Assembly (NCBI RefSeq): GCF_007827455.1
Contig: NZ_VISM01000001.1
Span: 2,581,501-2,645,500, forward strand
Direction: 5' to 3'
DNA from: Lutibacter sp. Hel_I_33_5
GTDB taxonomy: Bacteria; Bacteroidota; Bacteroidia; Flavobacteriales; Flavobacteriaceae
Length of the DNA: 64,000 nucleotides
The translations under genes were made by a program, and so were the position numbers. Of the stretch, positions 34,779 through 42,879 are shown in pieces. The notes beneath the pieces are model-generated. The model made no database searches, was not told the origin of the DNA, and saw nothing but the letters and a program-made list of their open reading frames with translations. Each line of letters opens with the position of its first letter. The first letter of the stretch is position 1.

Positions 34779-35303
34779 TTGACTAGATTTATTATTTTAT
34801 TAAGAGGAATAAATGTATCAGGAAAAAACAAACTCCCGATGGCTGATTTACGTCAATTATTGAATGATTTAGAGTTTCAAAATGTGCAAACCTATATTCA
34901 AAGTGGGAATATTATTTTAGATTCTGATAAATCAAAATCAGAAGTCTGTCAAAAAATAAAAGATGGAATTGCATCTAAATTTGGATATGATGTTCCTGTA
35001 ATTTCTAGAACAATTTCTGAATGGAAAAAAGTAATTAAAAATTATCCTTTTCCAACGGAGAATGAAAAAATTGTAGCATTTACTTTTTTAGATAAAAAAA
35101 CTGTAGCTCAAGAAATTGAAATTAAAAATCAAGGTGAAGACCAATTTAAAGTAGTTGATGATTTGGTGTATTTATATTGTCCTAACGGATTTGGAAAATC
35201 AAAAATCACTAATAACTTATTTGAAAGAAAGTTAAAAGTTACAGCTACTACTAGGAATTTAAGAACTACGTTAAAATTAATAGAATTAGCCGAAAAAGAA
35301 TAG
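34779..35303 (+). CDS. DUF1697 family protein
   Basis: A 174-residue cytosolic protein with the family start FIILLRGINVSGKNKLPMAD and YIQSGNIILDS. The function is unknown. The start is taken as TTG at 34779, because it gives an N-terminus matching the family. An in-frame TTG at 34713 would add 22 residues encoded entirely by dispersed palindromes, and no ATG is available in frame. It directly abuts the FAD monooxygenase gene (stop then ATG with no gap). Confidence 0.72.
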   Translation: MTRFIILLRGINVSGKNKLPMADLRQLLNDLEFQNVQTYIQSGNIILDSDKSKSEVCQKIKDGIASKFGYDVPVISRTISEWKKVIKNYPFPTENEKIVAFTFLDKKTVAQEIEIKNQGEDQFKVVDDLVYLYCPNGFGKSKITNNLFERKLKVTATTRNLRTTLKLIELAEKE

Positions 35304-36449
35304 ATGAAATACACAATTATTGGTGCGGGAATTGGAGGGCTTACAACAGCATTAGCTTTTGAAAAGAAAGGAATTCCGTATCAGGTTTTTGAACAAGCAC
35401 CTGAATTAAATGAAGTAGGTGCAGGAATTTGGTTAGCGCCAAATGCATTACAAGTTTTAGAAAGTTTAGATGTATTAGATGAAGTTATTGCTTCTGGGAA
35501 TTCAATTGATAGAATTACGATAGGTAAGCCTGATTTGTCACCAATTTCAGACAGCTTTCAAGATGTTTTTAAAGATAAGTTTGGGTATAATACAATTGCT
35601 ATTCATAGAGCTAAACTTCAAAAACTATTGTTTGATAAAATACCAAAAGAGAAACTATTTTTAAATAAAGGTTTTCAAAGTTTTAAAGAATTAAGTTCAG
35701 GTAGAATTGAAGTGAATTTTGTTGGAAATTCAAAAATACAAACTGATTTTTTAATTGGAGCTGATGGAATAAATTCTAAAGTTAGAAAACAACTTTTTCC
35801 AGAAAGTACTACTAGATATTCAGGGCAAACTTGTTGGAGAGGTATTGCAGATATAGAGCTTGATAAGGAATTTTTACATCGAGGTTTTGAGTTATGGGGA
35901 AACCAGATTCGATTTGGAATCTCTAGAGTCGCCAAAAACAAAGTGTATTGGTTTGCAGTTGTCTTGTCGGATCAGAATAGAAAAGTCGATTCTAGTTTAG
36001 CTAAAAAAGAGCTGCTTAAGCTTTTCAAGGAGTTTCATCCAATAGTGTTAAAATTGATTTCAGAAACTGAAATAAATCAGATATTAAAAAATGATATTAA
36101 CGATTTAAAACCACTTAGAAAATGGTATCAAAATAATGTTTGTTTAATTGGCGATGCAGCTCATGCAACAACTCCTAATATGGGACAAGGTGGAGCACAA
36201 GCAATAGAAGATGCTTATTATTTAAGTAACTTGTTTGCTCATAAAAGAGATGAAAATGTGTTTGAACTGTTTCAACAAAAGAGACAGAAGAAAGTGAATT
36301 TAGTTGTAAATCAATCTTGGACTACTGGGAAAATGGCGCATTGGTCTTATGGTAGAGGTTTTAGGAATTTTATAATTAAGAATGTACCTAAAAAGATGAT
36401 AGAAAAGAAAATGGTAGAATTGTATCAAATTGAAAAAATCAATAGTTAG
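35304..36449 (+). CDS. FAD-dependent monooxygenase
   Basis: A 381-residue flavoprotein with GAGIGGLTTALAFEKKGI at the N-terminus, RAKLQKLLFDKIP, and GDAAHATTPNMGQGGAQAIE, the class A aromatic hydroxylase pattern. It resembles salicylate or 3-hydroxybenzoate hydroxylases and zeaxanthin epoxidase-like enzymes. Its location in the kynurenine cluster suggests an aromatic or muconate-type substrate, but it is not one of the standard pathway steps. The substrate is unknown. Confidence 0.82.
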   Translation: MKYTIIGAGIGGLTTALAFEKKGIPYQVFEQAPELNEVGAGIWLAPNALQVLESLDVLDEVIASGNSIDRITIGKPDLSPISDSFQDVFKDKFGYNTIAIHRAKLQKLLFDKIPKEKLFLNKGFQSFKELSSGRIEVNFVGNSKIQTDFLIGADGINSKVRKQLFPESTTRYSGQTCWRGIADIELDKEFLHRGFELWGNQIRFGISRVAKNKVYWFAVVLSDQNRKVDSSLAKKELLKLFKEFHPIVLKLISETEINQILKNDINDLKPLRKWYQNNVCLIGDAAHATTPNMGQGGAQAIEDAYYLSNLFAHKRDENVFELFQQKRQKKVNLVVNQSWTTGKMAHWSYGRGFRNFIIKNVPKKMIEKKMVELYQIEKINS

Positions 36450-36485
36450 GAATACTACTTTAGAAAAGAATAAAAGTATTAAAAT

Positions 36486-36890
36486 ATGTCAGAAAAAAAA
36501 GTAACACCAAGAGGCGCATATCCACATGTAAAAGTTGTGGGTGATTTTATTTTTGTTTCAGGAACAAGTTCTAGAAGAGCAGATAATACCATTGCTGGAG
36601 TTGATATTATTGATGAAATGGGAACCAAACACTTAAATATTGAAACTCAAACTAGAGAAGTGTTAAATAACATCGATAAAAATTTACAAACAGTTGGAGC
36701 TAGTTTAAAAGATGTTGTAGATGTTTCAACGTTCTTGGTAAATATGAATGATTTTGCAGGTTATAATAAAGCCTATGCAGAATTTTTTGATGCAGCAACT
36801 GGACCAACTAGAACTACAGTGGCTGTGCATCAATTACCGCATCCAGATTTAGTGGTGGAGATTAAAGTAACTGCTTTTAAGAAACAATAA
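36486..36890 (+). CDS. nbaF: RidA-family 2-aminomuconate deaminase
   Basis: A 134-residue RidA-fold protein. It has the subfamily pattern [36 protein letters not shown] and [17 protein letters not shown], which I recognise from 2-aminomuconate deaminases of the nitrobenzoate and 3-hydroxyanthranilate pathways. The reaction would convert 2-aminomuconate to 4-oxalocrotonate. It lies in the same cluster as the dehydrogenase that makes its substrate. The subfamily assignment is from motif memory and not a search. Confidence 0.85.
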   Translation: MSEKKVTPRGAYPHVKVVGDFIFVSGTSSRRADNTIAGVDIIDEMGTKHLNIETQTREVLNNIDKNLQTVGASLKDVVDVSTFLVNMNDFAGYNKAYAEFFDAATGPTRTTVAVHQLPHPDLVVEIKVTAFKKQ

Positions 36891-36997
36891 ATGATTAAAT
36901 TCTTCAGATTATTGAAACGAAATTTTGTTTTTACAAAATCAAAAGTCTTGTAGACTTTTGGTGAAAATAGCCGCTTGCGGTTTTAACAAATATAAAT
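36891..36997 (+). pseudogene. Relic of a DUF6090 N-terminus and two hairpins
   Basis: Immediately after the deaminase stop (TAA then ATG, no gap), ATGATTAAATTCTTCAG matches the first 16 bases of the DUF6090 genes. It translates MIKFFRLLKRNFVFTKSKVL and stops. Two hairpins follow: AAAAGTC-TTGTA-GACTTTT and CCGC-TT-GCGG. It looks like the remains of a fifth array member; translation of the 20-residue peptide is not claimed. Confidence 0.5.
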
Positions 36998-37723
36998 ATG
37001 ATTAAATTCTTCCGAAAAATCCGTCAAAACCTACTTATGGAAAACAAAACATCCAAATACTTTAAATACGCAATTGGCGAAATTGTATTGGTGGTTATTG
37101 GTATTTTGATTGCTTTACAGATTAATAATTGGAATGAGAGTAGAAAGCAAGTTAATACTCAAAATGCAATATATCTCATTGTAAAAGAAGATTTAGAAAC
37201 TGACATCTCTGAATTTGAATTATTCATTCAAGAATATAATAAATTACAAAAGCCTGCTTTTGATGCAGTATTAAATAAAGAATTGACAAAAGAAGATTGG
37301 AAAAATAATCCTAATTATATGAAAGTTATGTATGGTTATGAAGATATAGGAATTAGTCAACGTGGTATTGATCAATTAAAAATAATATCAGATTTTTCTA
37401 ATAATCTAGGACAAGGTCTTACTTCAGACATAAATAATTTTTACAATAAACATATGTTGGAAGTTAACATATCAACTGATGAGTTAGGGAAACAGCATGA
37501 AAGAAATTATATCTATTTTCAGAGTTTTGGTTGGTATGCATCTTTTTTAATGCAGAATAAAACTGACGGCTTTATAGATAGTTTTTATAAGGATCCAACA
37601 ATAAAAAGTAGAATAGCAACTTATTATTTTATTTTTCGAATTTATATAAAAGAACTCCAAAATTATATAACCAATGCCAACGCATTAATTGTAAAAATTG
37701 ATTATCATTTAAAAGAAATATAA
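36998..37723 (+). CDS. DUF6090 family protein, array member 1
   Basis: A 241-residue protein with a constant N-terminus (MIKFFRKIRQNLLMENKTSK, then a membrane helix AIGEIVLVVIGILIALQI ending in NNWNE). It has a unique C-terminal region that begins near residue 48 and is predicted to face the periplasm. The function is unknown. It is the first of four paralogues; its stop TAA shares one base with the next ATG. Only the first 46 residues resemble the other members. Confidence 0.8.
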   Translation: MIKFFRKIRQNLLMENKTSKYFKYAIGEIVLVVIGILIALQINNWNESRKQVNTQNAIYLIVKEDLETDISEFELFIQEYNKLQKPAFDAVLNKELTKEDWKNNPNYMKVMYGYEDIGISQRGIDQLKIISDFSNNLGQGLTSDINNFYNKHMLEVNISTDELGKQHERNYIYFQSFGWYASFLMQNKTDGFIDSFYKDPTIKSRIATYYFIFRIYIKELQNYITNANALIVKIDYHLKEI

Positions 37724-38478
37724 TGATTAAATTCTTTAGAAATATCCGTCAAAAACTATTTTTAGAAAACAAAACATCTAAATACTTCAAATACGCAATA
37801 GGAGAAATTATTCTGGTAGTTATTGGAATTTTAATTGCGTTGCAAACCAATGAATGGAAACAAAACCAGAACTTAAAAAAAGAAAGAACAGAATTGATTA
37901 ATGATTTATTAATAGACTTTACCAACACCCAAAAAAAGTTAGATTCATTGTCTATTTTTCAAGAAAAATCATATAAAAATATGACTCTATTTTTTGAAGA
38001 TGTATATATTAAAAGAAAAGAATTAAGTTTAGATTCTTTACAGAGCTTGGCTCTTAATTTTTTTTCAACTACAAATTTTAATCCAAGTTTAACAACATAT
38101 AATAACGCTAATTCTAGTGGTAAATTAAGTCTATTAAAAAACAAGAAAATAAACTATTTGTTTTCAGATTTCTTTGAAAAATACAATTCTTATAAGCAAA
38201 TAAATACATCAGATAGTAATAATTTTTTCTCAGGGACCATTTGGGATTTAAAAAAAGAAATCGGTTCTGTTTCTCAGTTATTTGATATCGCTTATTATGA
38301 GAAAGTGAGACATACCAAAATTTCATTAAAAAAATATATGGATTTAGTGAATTCTAAAATTGTATTTATTGCTTTGGAAAACAGAAAAGTAATAGTTTCA
38401 AATTTAAAATACGAAATAAATACCTTATCTAATATAAATAAAAAAATTATTGAAGAATTAAAAAATAGTTATGATTAA
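37723..38478 (+). CDS. DUF6090 family protein, array member 2
   Basis: A 251-residue paralogue with the shared N-terminal half (MIKFFRNIRQKLFLENKTSK and the AIGEIILVVIGILIALQT helix), followed by a divergent, Lys- and Asn-rich C-terminal domain with a charged coiled region. It overlaps the previous stop by one base and the next start by 8 bases. Its last two codons, GAT TAA, come from the ATGATTAA start of member 3. The function is unknown. Confidence 0.8.
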   Translation: MIKFFRNIRQKLFLENKTSKYFKYAIGEIILVVIGILIALQTNEWKQNQNLKKERTELINDLLIDFTNTQKKLDSLSIFQEKSYKNMTLFFEDVYIKRKELSLDSLQSLALNFFSTTNFNPSLTTYNNANSSGKLSLLKNKKINYLFSDFFEKYNSYKQINTSDSNNFFSGTIWDLKKEIGSVSQLFDIAYYEKVRHTKISLKKYMDLVNSKIVFIALENRKVIVSNLKYEINTLSNINKKIIEELKNSYD

Positions 38479-39187
38479 ATTTTTCAGAAAAATTCGTCAA
38501 AACTTACTTATGGAAAACAAAACATCTAAATACTTTAAATACGCTATTGGAGAAATTGTACTAGTGGTAATTGGTATTTTAATTGCTTTGCAGATTAATA
38601 ATTGGAATGATTATCAAAAAAATCAAAAATATCAAAAAGAAATTATTTTGTTAATAGATCAGAATTTGAAAAGTGACTCAATTGCAATCTCAAAATCATT
38701 AAATAAATCAAAAATAGCTATTAATTATACAAATCGTTTGTTAAAAGAAGTTACTTCTAAAAATTATGCTGACAGTTTAAATTTTTGGATGGGAAAAATT
38801 ATTCGTTTTGAAAGATTTAAATCTCAATCTAGTGCTTTTGAAGTATTAAAATCAAAAGGGATAGACATAATTGAAGATAATGAACTGTTATTAGCATTGA
38901 TATCTTATTATGACCAAATTTTATTTAATGTTTATCAATCTTTAAATGATGTAGAGCAATCATTTCAAGATGATTGGATGCCAGTTTTAAGAAAAGAAAT
39001 GATAGATTATAAATGGGATAAATTTTGTAAACCTATTAACTCTAAAGAATTCCTTGAAAAGAGCTCCACAATTACTCTTTTTAAATTATATAATGATAAT
39101 AGAGAAGGAGGAGTTTTTAATTTAGAATCTGCTTTAAGTAAAATTTCAGAAATCAGACAACTTAATAAAAAGTACATTAATGATTAA
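38471..39187 (+). CDS. DUF6090 family protein, array member 3
   Basis: A 238-residue paralogue. The first 46 residues are almost identical to member 1 at protein and DNA level (mostly synonymous changes), whereas the rest is unrelated in sequence to the other members by eye. It overlaps member 2 by 8 bases and member 4 by 8 bases; the Asp-stop end is again provided by the next gene's ATGATTAA. The function is unknown. Confidence 0.8.
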   Translation: MIKFFRKIRQNLLMENKTSKYFKYAIGEIVLVVIGILIALQINNWNDYQKNQKYQKEIILLIDQNLKSDSIAISKSLNKSKIAINYTNRLLKEVTSKNYADSLNFWMGKIIRFERFKSQSSAFEVLKSKGIDIIEDNELLLALISYYDQILFNVYQSLNDVEQSFQDDWMPVLRKEMIDYKWDKFCKPINSKEFLEKSSTITLFKLYNDNREGGVFNLESALSKISEIRQLNKKYIND

Positions 39188-39926
39188 ATTCTTCCGAAAA
39201 ATCCGTCAAAACTTACTTATGGAAAACAAAACCTCCAAGTATTTTAAATATGCCATTGGAGAAATAATTCTTGTGGTTATTGGTATTTTAATTGCTTTAC
39301 AGATTAATACTTGGAATCAACAAAAAAACAATCAAGAAATCTTAAAACAGTTTACAGTTGAGTTTAAAGAAGAATTGAGGTTAAATATCAGAGACTTTAA
39401 ATTTGATTTAGAATTGATTAAAAATCAGAAAAAATTAAAAAATAATTTATTAAAAAATAAAAGATTAGATACCATTCCACTAGATTCTCTAGAAAAATAT
39501 GTTGAAACTTTTTATATAAATGTAGCTTATAGTCCAGTTTTATTAAATCGATTTGAGAATACTCAAATATCAAATTATGGGAAATACGATTCAATTTTTT
39601 TGGACTTACAAGAGTTTTATGGATATCATTGGCCACAATTTAGAAAGGAATTAAATGAACATAATAAAGCAGTAGATAAAGAAGATCAATTTTGGCGTTA
39701 TCAACAAAATAAATATGAGCTAAATTTTTCTAGTGATAATGATACATTTATAAAAGATTCAATTCAACGAAAAAAAGAATTGATTAAGTTAATCAAATCT
39801 CCTATTGTTAGAAATATTTTAAAAACGGATCTTAGAAGAAAGAAATTATTTAAAATAAGAATAGAAAGGAAAATTTTGTTGGGAGAAAAGATTCAAAAAC
39901 AAATTGATGAAGCTTTAAAAGATTAA
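39180..39926 (+). CDS. DUF6090 family protein, array member 4
   Basis: A 248-residue paralogue with the same N-terminal anchor (AIGEIILVVIGILIALQI, then NTWNQ) and a private C-terminal domain rich in Phe, Lys and Leu. It overlaps member 3 by 8 bases. It ends 16 bases before the GTG start of the aldehyde dehydrogenase, so the array is inserted within the degradation operon without an obvious terminator. The function is unknown. Confidence 0.8.
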   Translation: MIKFFRKIRQNLLMENKTSKYFKYAIGEIILVVIGILIALQINTWNQQKNNQEILKQFTVEFKEELRLNIRDFKFDLELIKNQKKLKNNLLKNKRLDTIPLDSLEKYVETFYINVAYSPVLLNRFENTQISNYGKYDSIFLDLQEFYGYHWPQFRKELNEHNKAVDKEDQFWRYQQNKYELNFSSDNDTFIKDSIQRKKELIKLIKSPIVRNILKTDLRRKKLFKIRIERKILLGEKIQKQIDEALKD

Positions 39927-39942
39927 TTTAGATAAAAGAAAC

Positions 39943-41382
39943 GTGAACATTAAAAACTACATCAACGGAAAATTCGAGAATCCAATACATGGAGATTATA
40001 TTGATAATTACGACCCATCTGTTGGAGAAGTGTATGGACAAATTCCAAATTCAACAAATGAAGATGTAGAAAAAGCGTATGAATTTGCATCAAAAGCATT
40101 TCCAAAATGGAGTAATACCACTTTAGAAAAAAGAAGTAGAATTCTTATAAAAATATCAGATTTATTAGAAGAAAATTTAGTTCGTTTTGCAAAAGCAGAA
40201 AGTATTGATAATGGGAAACCATTAAATTTAGCCAAACAAATTGATATTCCTAGAGCTGCAAGTAATTTTCGTTTTTTCGGAAATGCAATTTCACAGTTCT
40301 CATCAGAATCTCATGAAAGTGTAGGTTTAAATGCAGTTAATTTTACGTTACGTCAACCAATTGGAGTTGTAGGCTGTATTTCTCCCTGGAATTTACCATT
40401 GTATTTATTCACATGGAAAATAGCGCCAGCAATTGCAGCAGGTAATTGTGTAGTTGCAAAACCAAGTGAAGTTACTCCAATGACAGCCTTTTTGTTAGGT
40501 GAAATTTGTAATGAAGCTGGTCTCCCAAAAGGTGTTTTAAACATCGTTCATGGATTAGGAACTACAACTGGTCAGGCAATTATTGAACATCCGAATATTA
40601 AAGCAATTTCATTTACAGGAGGCACTAAAACTGGTGCTCATATTGCTAGAGTTGCGGCTCCAATGTTTAAGAAATTGTCTTTAGAATTAGGTGGAAAGAA
40701 TCCAAACATCATTTTTGCAGATTGTGTTTATGAGAAAATGTTGGCAACAACAGTTCGTTCTTCATTTGCAAATCAAGGTCAGATATGTTTATGTGGAAGT
40801 AGAATTTTTGTAGAAGAAAAAATCTATGAAAAATTCAAGAAAGATTTTATCAAAAAAGTATCTGAATTAAAGGTTGGACATCCTGAGAAATCAGATACAG
40901 ATATTGGAGCATTGGTTTCTGCAGCACATTTAGAAAAAGTAAAAAGTTATATTGATATTGCAGAAAGTGAAGGAGGTAAAATTCTTTTTGGCGGAAATAA
41001 AGTTGAGGTTTCAGGAAGCGAAAATGGTTATTATTTACAACCCACAATTATAGAAGTTTCAGACAATCAATGTAAATTGAATCAAGAAGAAATATTTGGA
41101 CCCGTAGTTACAATTATGTCATTTAAAACTGATGAAGAAGGGTTATCCTTAGCAAACGAAGTTAAATACGGATTGTCTGCAACTTTATGGACAAATAATT
41201 TAAACAGAACTATGCAATTTTCTAAACTATTACAAACAGGAATTGTTTGGGTTAACACTTGGATGTTACGTGATTTAAGAACACCTTTTGGAGGCGTAAA
41301 AGAAAGTGGAGTAGGAAGAGAAGGAGGATTTGAAGCTTTACGTTTTTTTACCGAACCAAAGAATATTTGCATTAAGTATTAA
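39943..41382 (+). CDS. nbaE: 2-aminomuconic semialdehyde dehydrogenase
   Basis: A 479-residue aldehyde dehydrogenase with GTG start (MNIKNYINGKFENPI). The catalytic Cys is Cys282 in NQGQICLCGSRIF, the general base Glu248 is in LELGGKN, and the NAD site is FTGGTKTG. It belongs to the HMSD/AMSDH-like group by context: located between the 2-aminomuconate deaminase and the HAAO/ACMSD genes. The proposed reaction oxidises 2-aminomuconate semialdehyde to 2-aminomuconate. The substrate is inferred mainly from neighbourhood. Confidence 0.87.
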   Translation: MNIKNYINGKFENPIHGDYIDNYDPSVGEVYGQIPNSTNEDVEKAYEFASKAFPKWSNTTLEKRSRILIKISDLLEENLVRFAKAESIDNGKPLNLAKQIDIPRAASNFRFFGNAISQFSSESHESVGLNAVNFTLRQPIGVVGCISPWNLPLYLFTWKIAPAIAAGNCVVAKPSEVTPMTAFLLGEICNEAGLPKGVLNIVHGLGTTTGQAIIEHPNIKAISFTGGTKTGAHIARVAAPMFKKLSLELGGKNPNIIFADCVYEKMLATTVRSSFANQGQICLCGSRIFVEEKIYEKFKKDFIKKVSELKVGHPEKSDTDIGALVSAAHLEKVKSYIDIAESEGGKILFGGNKVEVSGSENGYYLQPTIIEVSDNQCKLNQEEIFGPVVTIMSFKTDEEGLSLANEVKYGLSATLWTNNLNRTMQFSKLLQTGIVWVNTWMLRDLRTPFGGVKESGVGREGGFEALRFFTEPKNICIKY

Positions 41383-41452
41383 AAAACTAAAGAATTAAAA
41401 TATTTAAAGATTGTTTTTAATTTTTGAATTATTTAATCTTTAAATTTAGAAA

Positions 41453-41671
41453 ATGAATAAAGAAATAAAAGACAAAATTATTCAGGTTTGTGAAGAGAAA
41501 ATCACAAAAAAAGGAGATAACGTAGGGTTGTCATTTTATGCATTTTTCAAGAATAAAAACGACAATCCAAAATTATTAATGGAAGTTGCTACATGGTGGA
41601 TAGAAACTCATCAATTAGATCATTTTGAAAAAGCAGTTAAGATTAAAGAAATGATTGAAAATAAAATATAA
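41453..41671 (+). CDS. Small DUF6500-like protein
   Basis: A 72-residue cytosolic protein (MNKEIKDKIIQVCEEKITKK, then GDNVGLSFYAFFKNKND). I associate the pattern with DUF6500, but this is memory and not a search. It has no signal or membrane segment. It lies between the dehydrogenase and the GIY-YIG unit, in the same direction as the operon. The function is unknown. Confidence 0.6.
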   Translation: MNKEIKDKIIQVCEEKITKKGDNVGLSFYAFFKNKNDNPKLLMEVATWWIETHQLDHFEKAVKIKEMIENKI

Positions 41672-41679
41672 AATTAAAA

Positions 41680-42057
41680 TGTCTCCTCGAGCGCAGTCGA
41701 GAGGTTATTATGAAAACTTATTATGTTTATATATTAAAATGTTCTGATGATTTTTTATATGTTGGAATTACAAATAATATTGAAAGAAGATTTGAAGAGC
41801 ATCAAAAAGGATTAAATAAAAATTGTTTTACTTTTAAAAGAAGACCTTTAGAGTTAATTTTTAGTCAAATTTTTAATGATGTAGAACAAGCAATTTATTT
41901 TGAAAAGAAAATAAAAAAATGGAGTCGCAAAAAGAAGTTAGCTTTAGCAAATGAAAATTTTGATATGGTAGAAATTTTATCAGAATGCAGAAATGCAACT
42001 CATTCAAAATATAATTCAGATAATTAAATAGGTTTCGACTGCGCTCAACCAGACATA
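41680..42057. mobile_element. Putative 378-bp GIY-YIG unit with 26-bp inverted ends
   Basis: Left end TGTCTCCTCGAGCGCAGTCG then AGAGGT (41680-41705). Right end (42031-42057) contains GGTTTCGACTGCGCTCAACC then AGACA. The two ends are reverse complementary with a perfect 12-bp core (GAGCGCAGTCGA), plus TGTCT/AGACA at the outer edges. The nuclease gene fills the interior, its ATG 4 bases inside the left end and its stop 3 bases before the right end. Confidence 0.65.
41710..42027 (+). CDS. GIY-YIG nuclease family protein
   Basis: A 105-residue small nuclease of the UvrC/GIY-YIG superfamily. The motif is Y5-V6-Y7 with Y17-V18-G19, Arg27 in ERR and a later EKKIKKW helix. The C-terminus ends LSECRNATHSKYNSDN. 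It is a single-domain type common in this phylum, without a DNA-binding extension. Its gene is flanked on both sides by 26-bp inverted repeats. It could be an element-borne endonuclease or simply a host gene carrying repeats; DNA cleavage is not shown. Confidence 0.85.
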   Translation: MKTYYVYILKCSDDFLYVGITNNIERRFEEHQKGLNKNCFTFKRRPLELIFSQIFNDVEQAIYFEKKIKKWSRKKKLALANENFDMVEILSECRNATHSKYNSDN

Positions 42058-42074
42058 CAGATAAAAATATAAAT

Positions 42075-42851
42075 ATGAATTTAAACCTAAAAAACAAAAA
42101 CGCATTAGTTTGCGGAAGTTCACAAGGAATAGGAAAAGCAACTGCTATTTTATTAGCAGAAGAAGGAGTAAATGTAACCTTGGTTGCAAGAAATGAAGAG
42201 AAACTAAAAAAGGTTGTATCAGAATTGCCAAATAATAATCAAAGCCATAATTATTTAGTTGTAGATTTTTCTAATCCTGAAGCTTTAAAAGAAGTTTTAC
42301 ATACTACAGATTTAGAATTTCATATTTTAGTAAATAATACCGGAGGACCAAGAAGTGGATCAATCTTAGAAGCAACTTTAGAACAGTTTGAAAACACGTT
42401 TACTCAGCATTTAAAGTGTAATCATGTATTAGCACAAGCAGTTGTTCCTTTTATGAAAACGCAATGTTATGGTAGAATTATCAATATCATTTCAACGTCT
42501 GTAAAAGAACCAATTCCAGGATTAGGAGTTAGTAATACTATTAGAGGTGCAGTTGGTAATTGGTCAAAAACATTAGCAGAAGAAGTTGGTAGTCATGGAA
42601 TAACAGTTAACAATGTGTTACCAGGATTTACAGATACAGAACGATTAACAGAAATTATCAATATTAAAGCTAAAAAAGCAAATACTAGTATTGAACAAAT
42701 GACTGAAATTATGAAAAATTATACTCCTGCAAAACGCTTTGCAAAGCCAGAAGAAACTGCCAACGCAATTGTGTTTTTAGCAAGTGAAAAAGCGAGTTAC
42801 ATTAACGGAATTAACATTCCTGTTGATGGTGGAAGAACAAAAAGTTTGTAA
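42075..42851 (+). CDS. Atypical SDR oxidoreductase in kynurenine operon
   Basis: A 258-residue short-chain dehydrogenase fold with a CGSSQGIGKA nucleotide-binding turn and NNTGG. The classical Tyr-x3-Lys is missing: the region reads PIPGLGVSNTIRGAVGNW, with Ser/Asn/Arg at the expected positions. This resembles the BKR-like SDR subgroup described as lacking the canonical tetrad. It lies directly upstream of the dioxygenase and may have a pathway-specific role. The reaction is unknown. Confidence 0.78.
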   Translation: MNLNLKNKNALVCGSSQGIGKATAILLAEEGVNVTLVARNEEKLKKVVSELPNNNQSHNYLVVDFSNPEALKEVLHTTDLEFHILVNNTGGPRSGSILEATLEQFENTFTQHLKCNHVLAQAVVPFMKTQCYGRIINIISTSVKEPIPGLGVSNTIRGAVGNWSKTLAEEVGSHGITVNNVLPGFTDTERLTEIINIKAKKANTSIEQMTEIMKNYTPAKRFAKPEETANAIVFLASEKASYINGINIPVDGGRTKSL

Positions 42852-42879
42852 ATTGTCTTAAAAATTAAATCTATTTAAT

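Noticed and set aside
38114..38326. Minus-strand ORF within DUF6090 member 2
   Set aside because: Hydrophobic, low complexity, no start context; the plus-strand reading is continuous with a shared family N-terminus.
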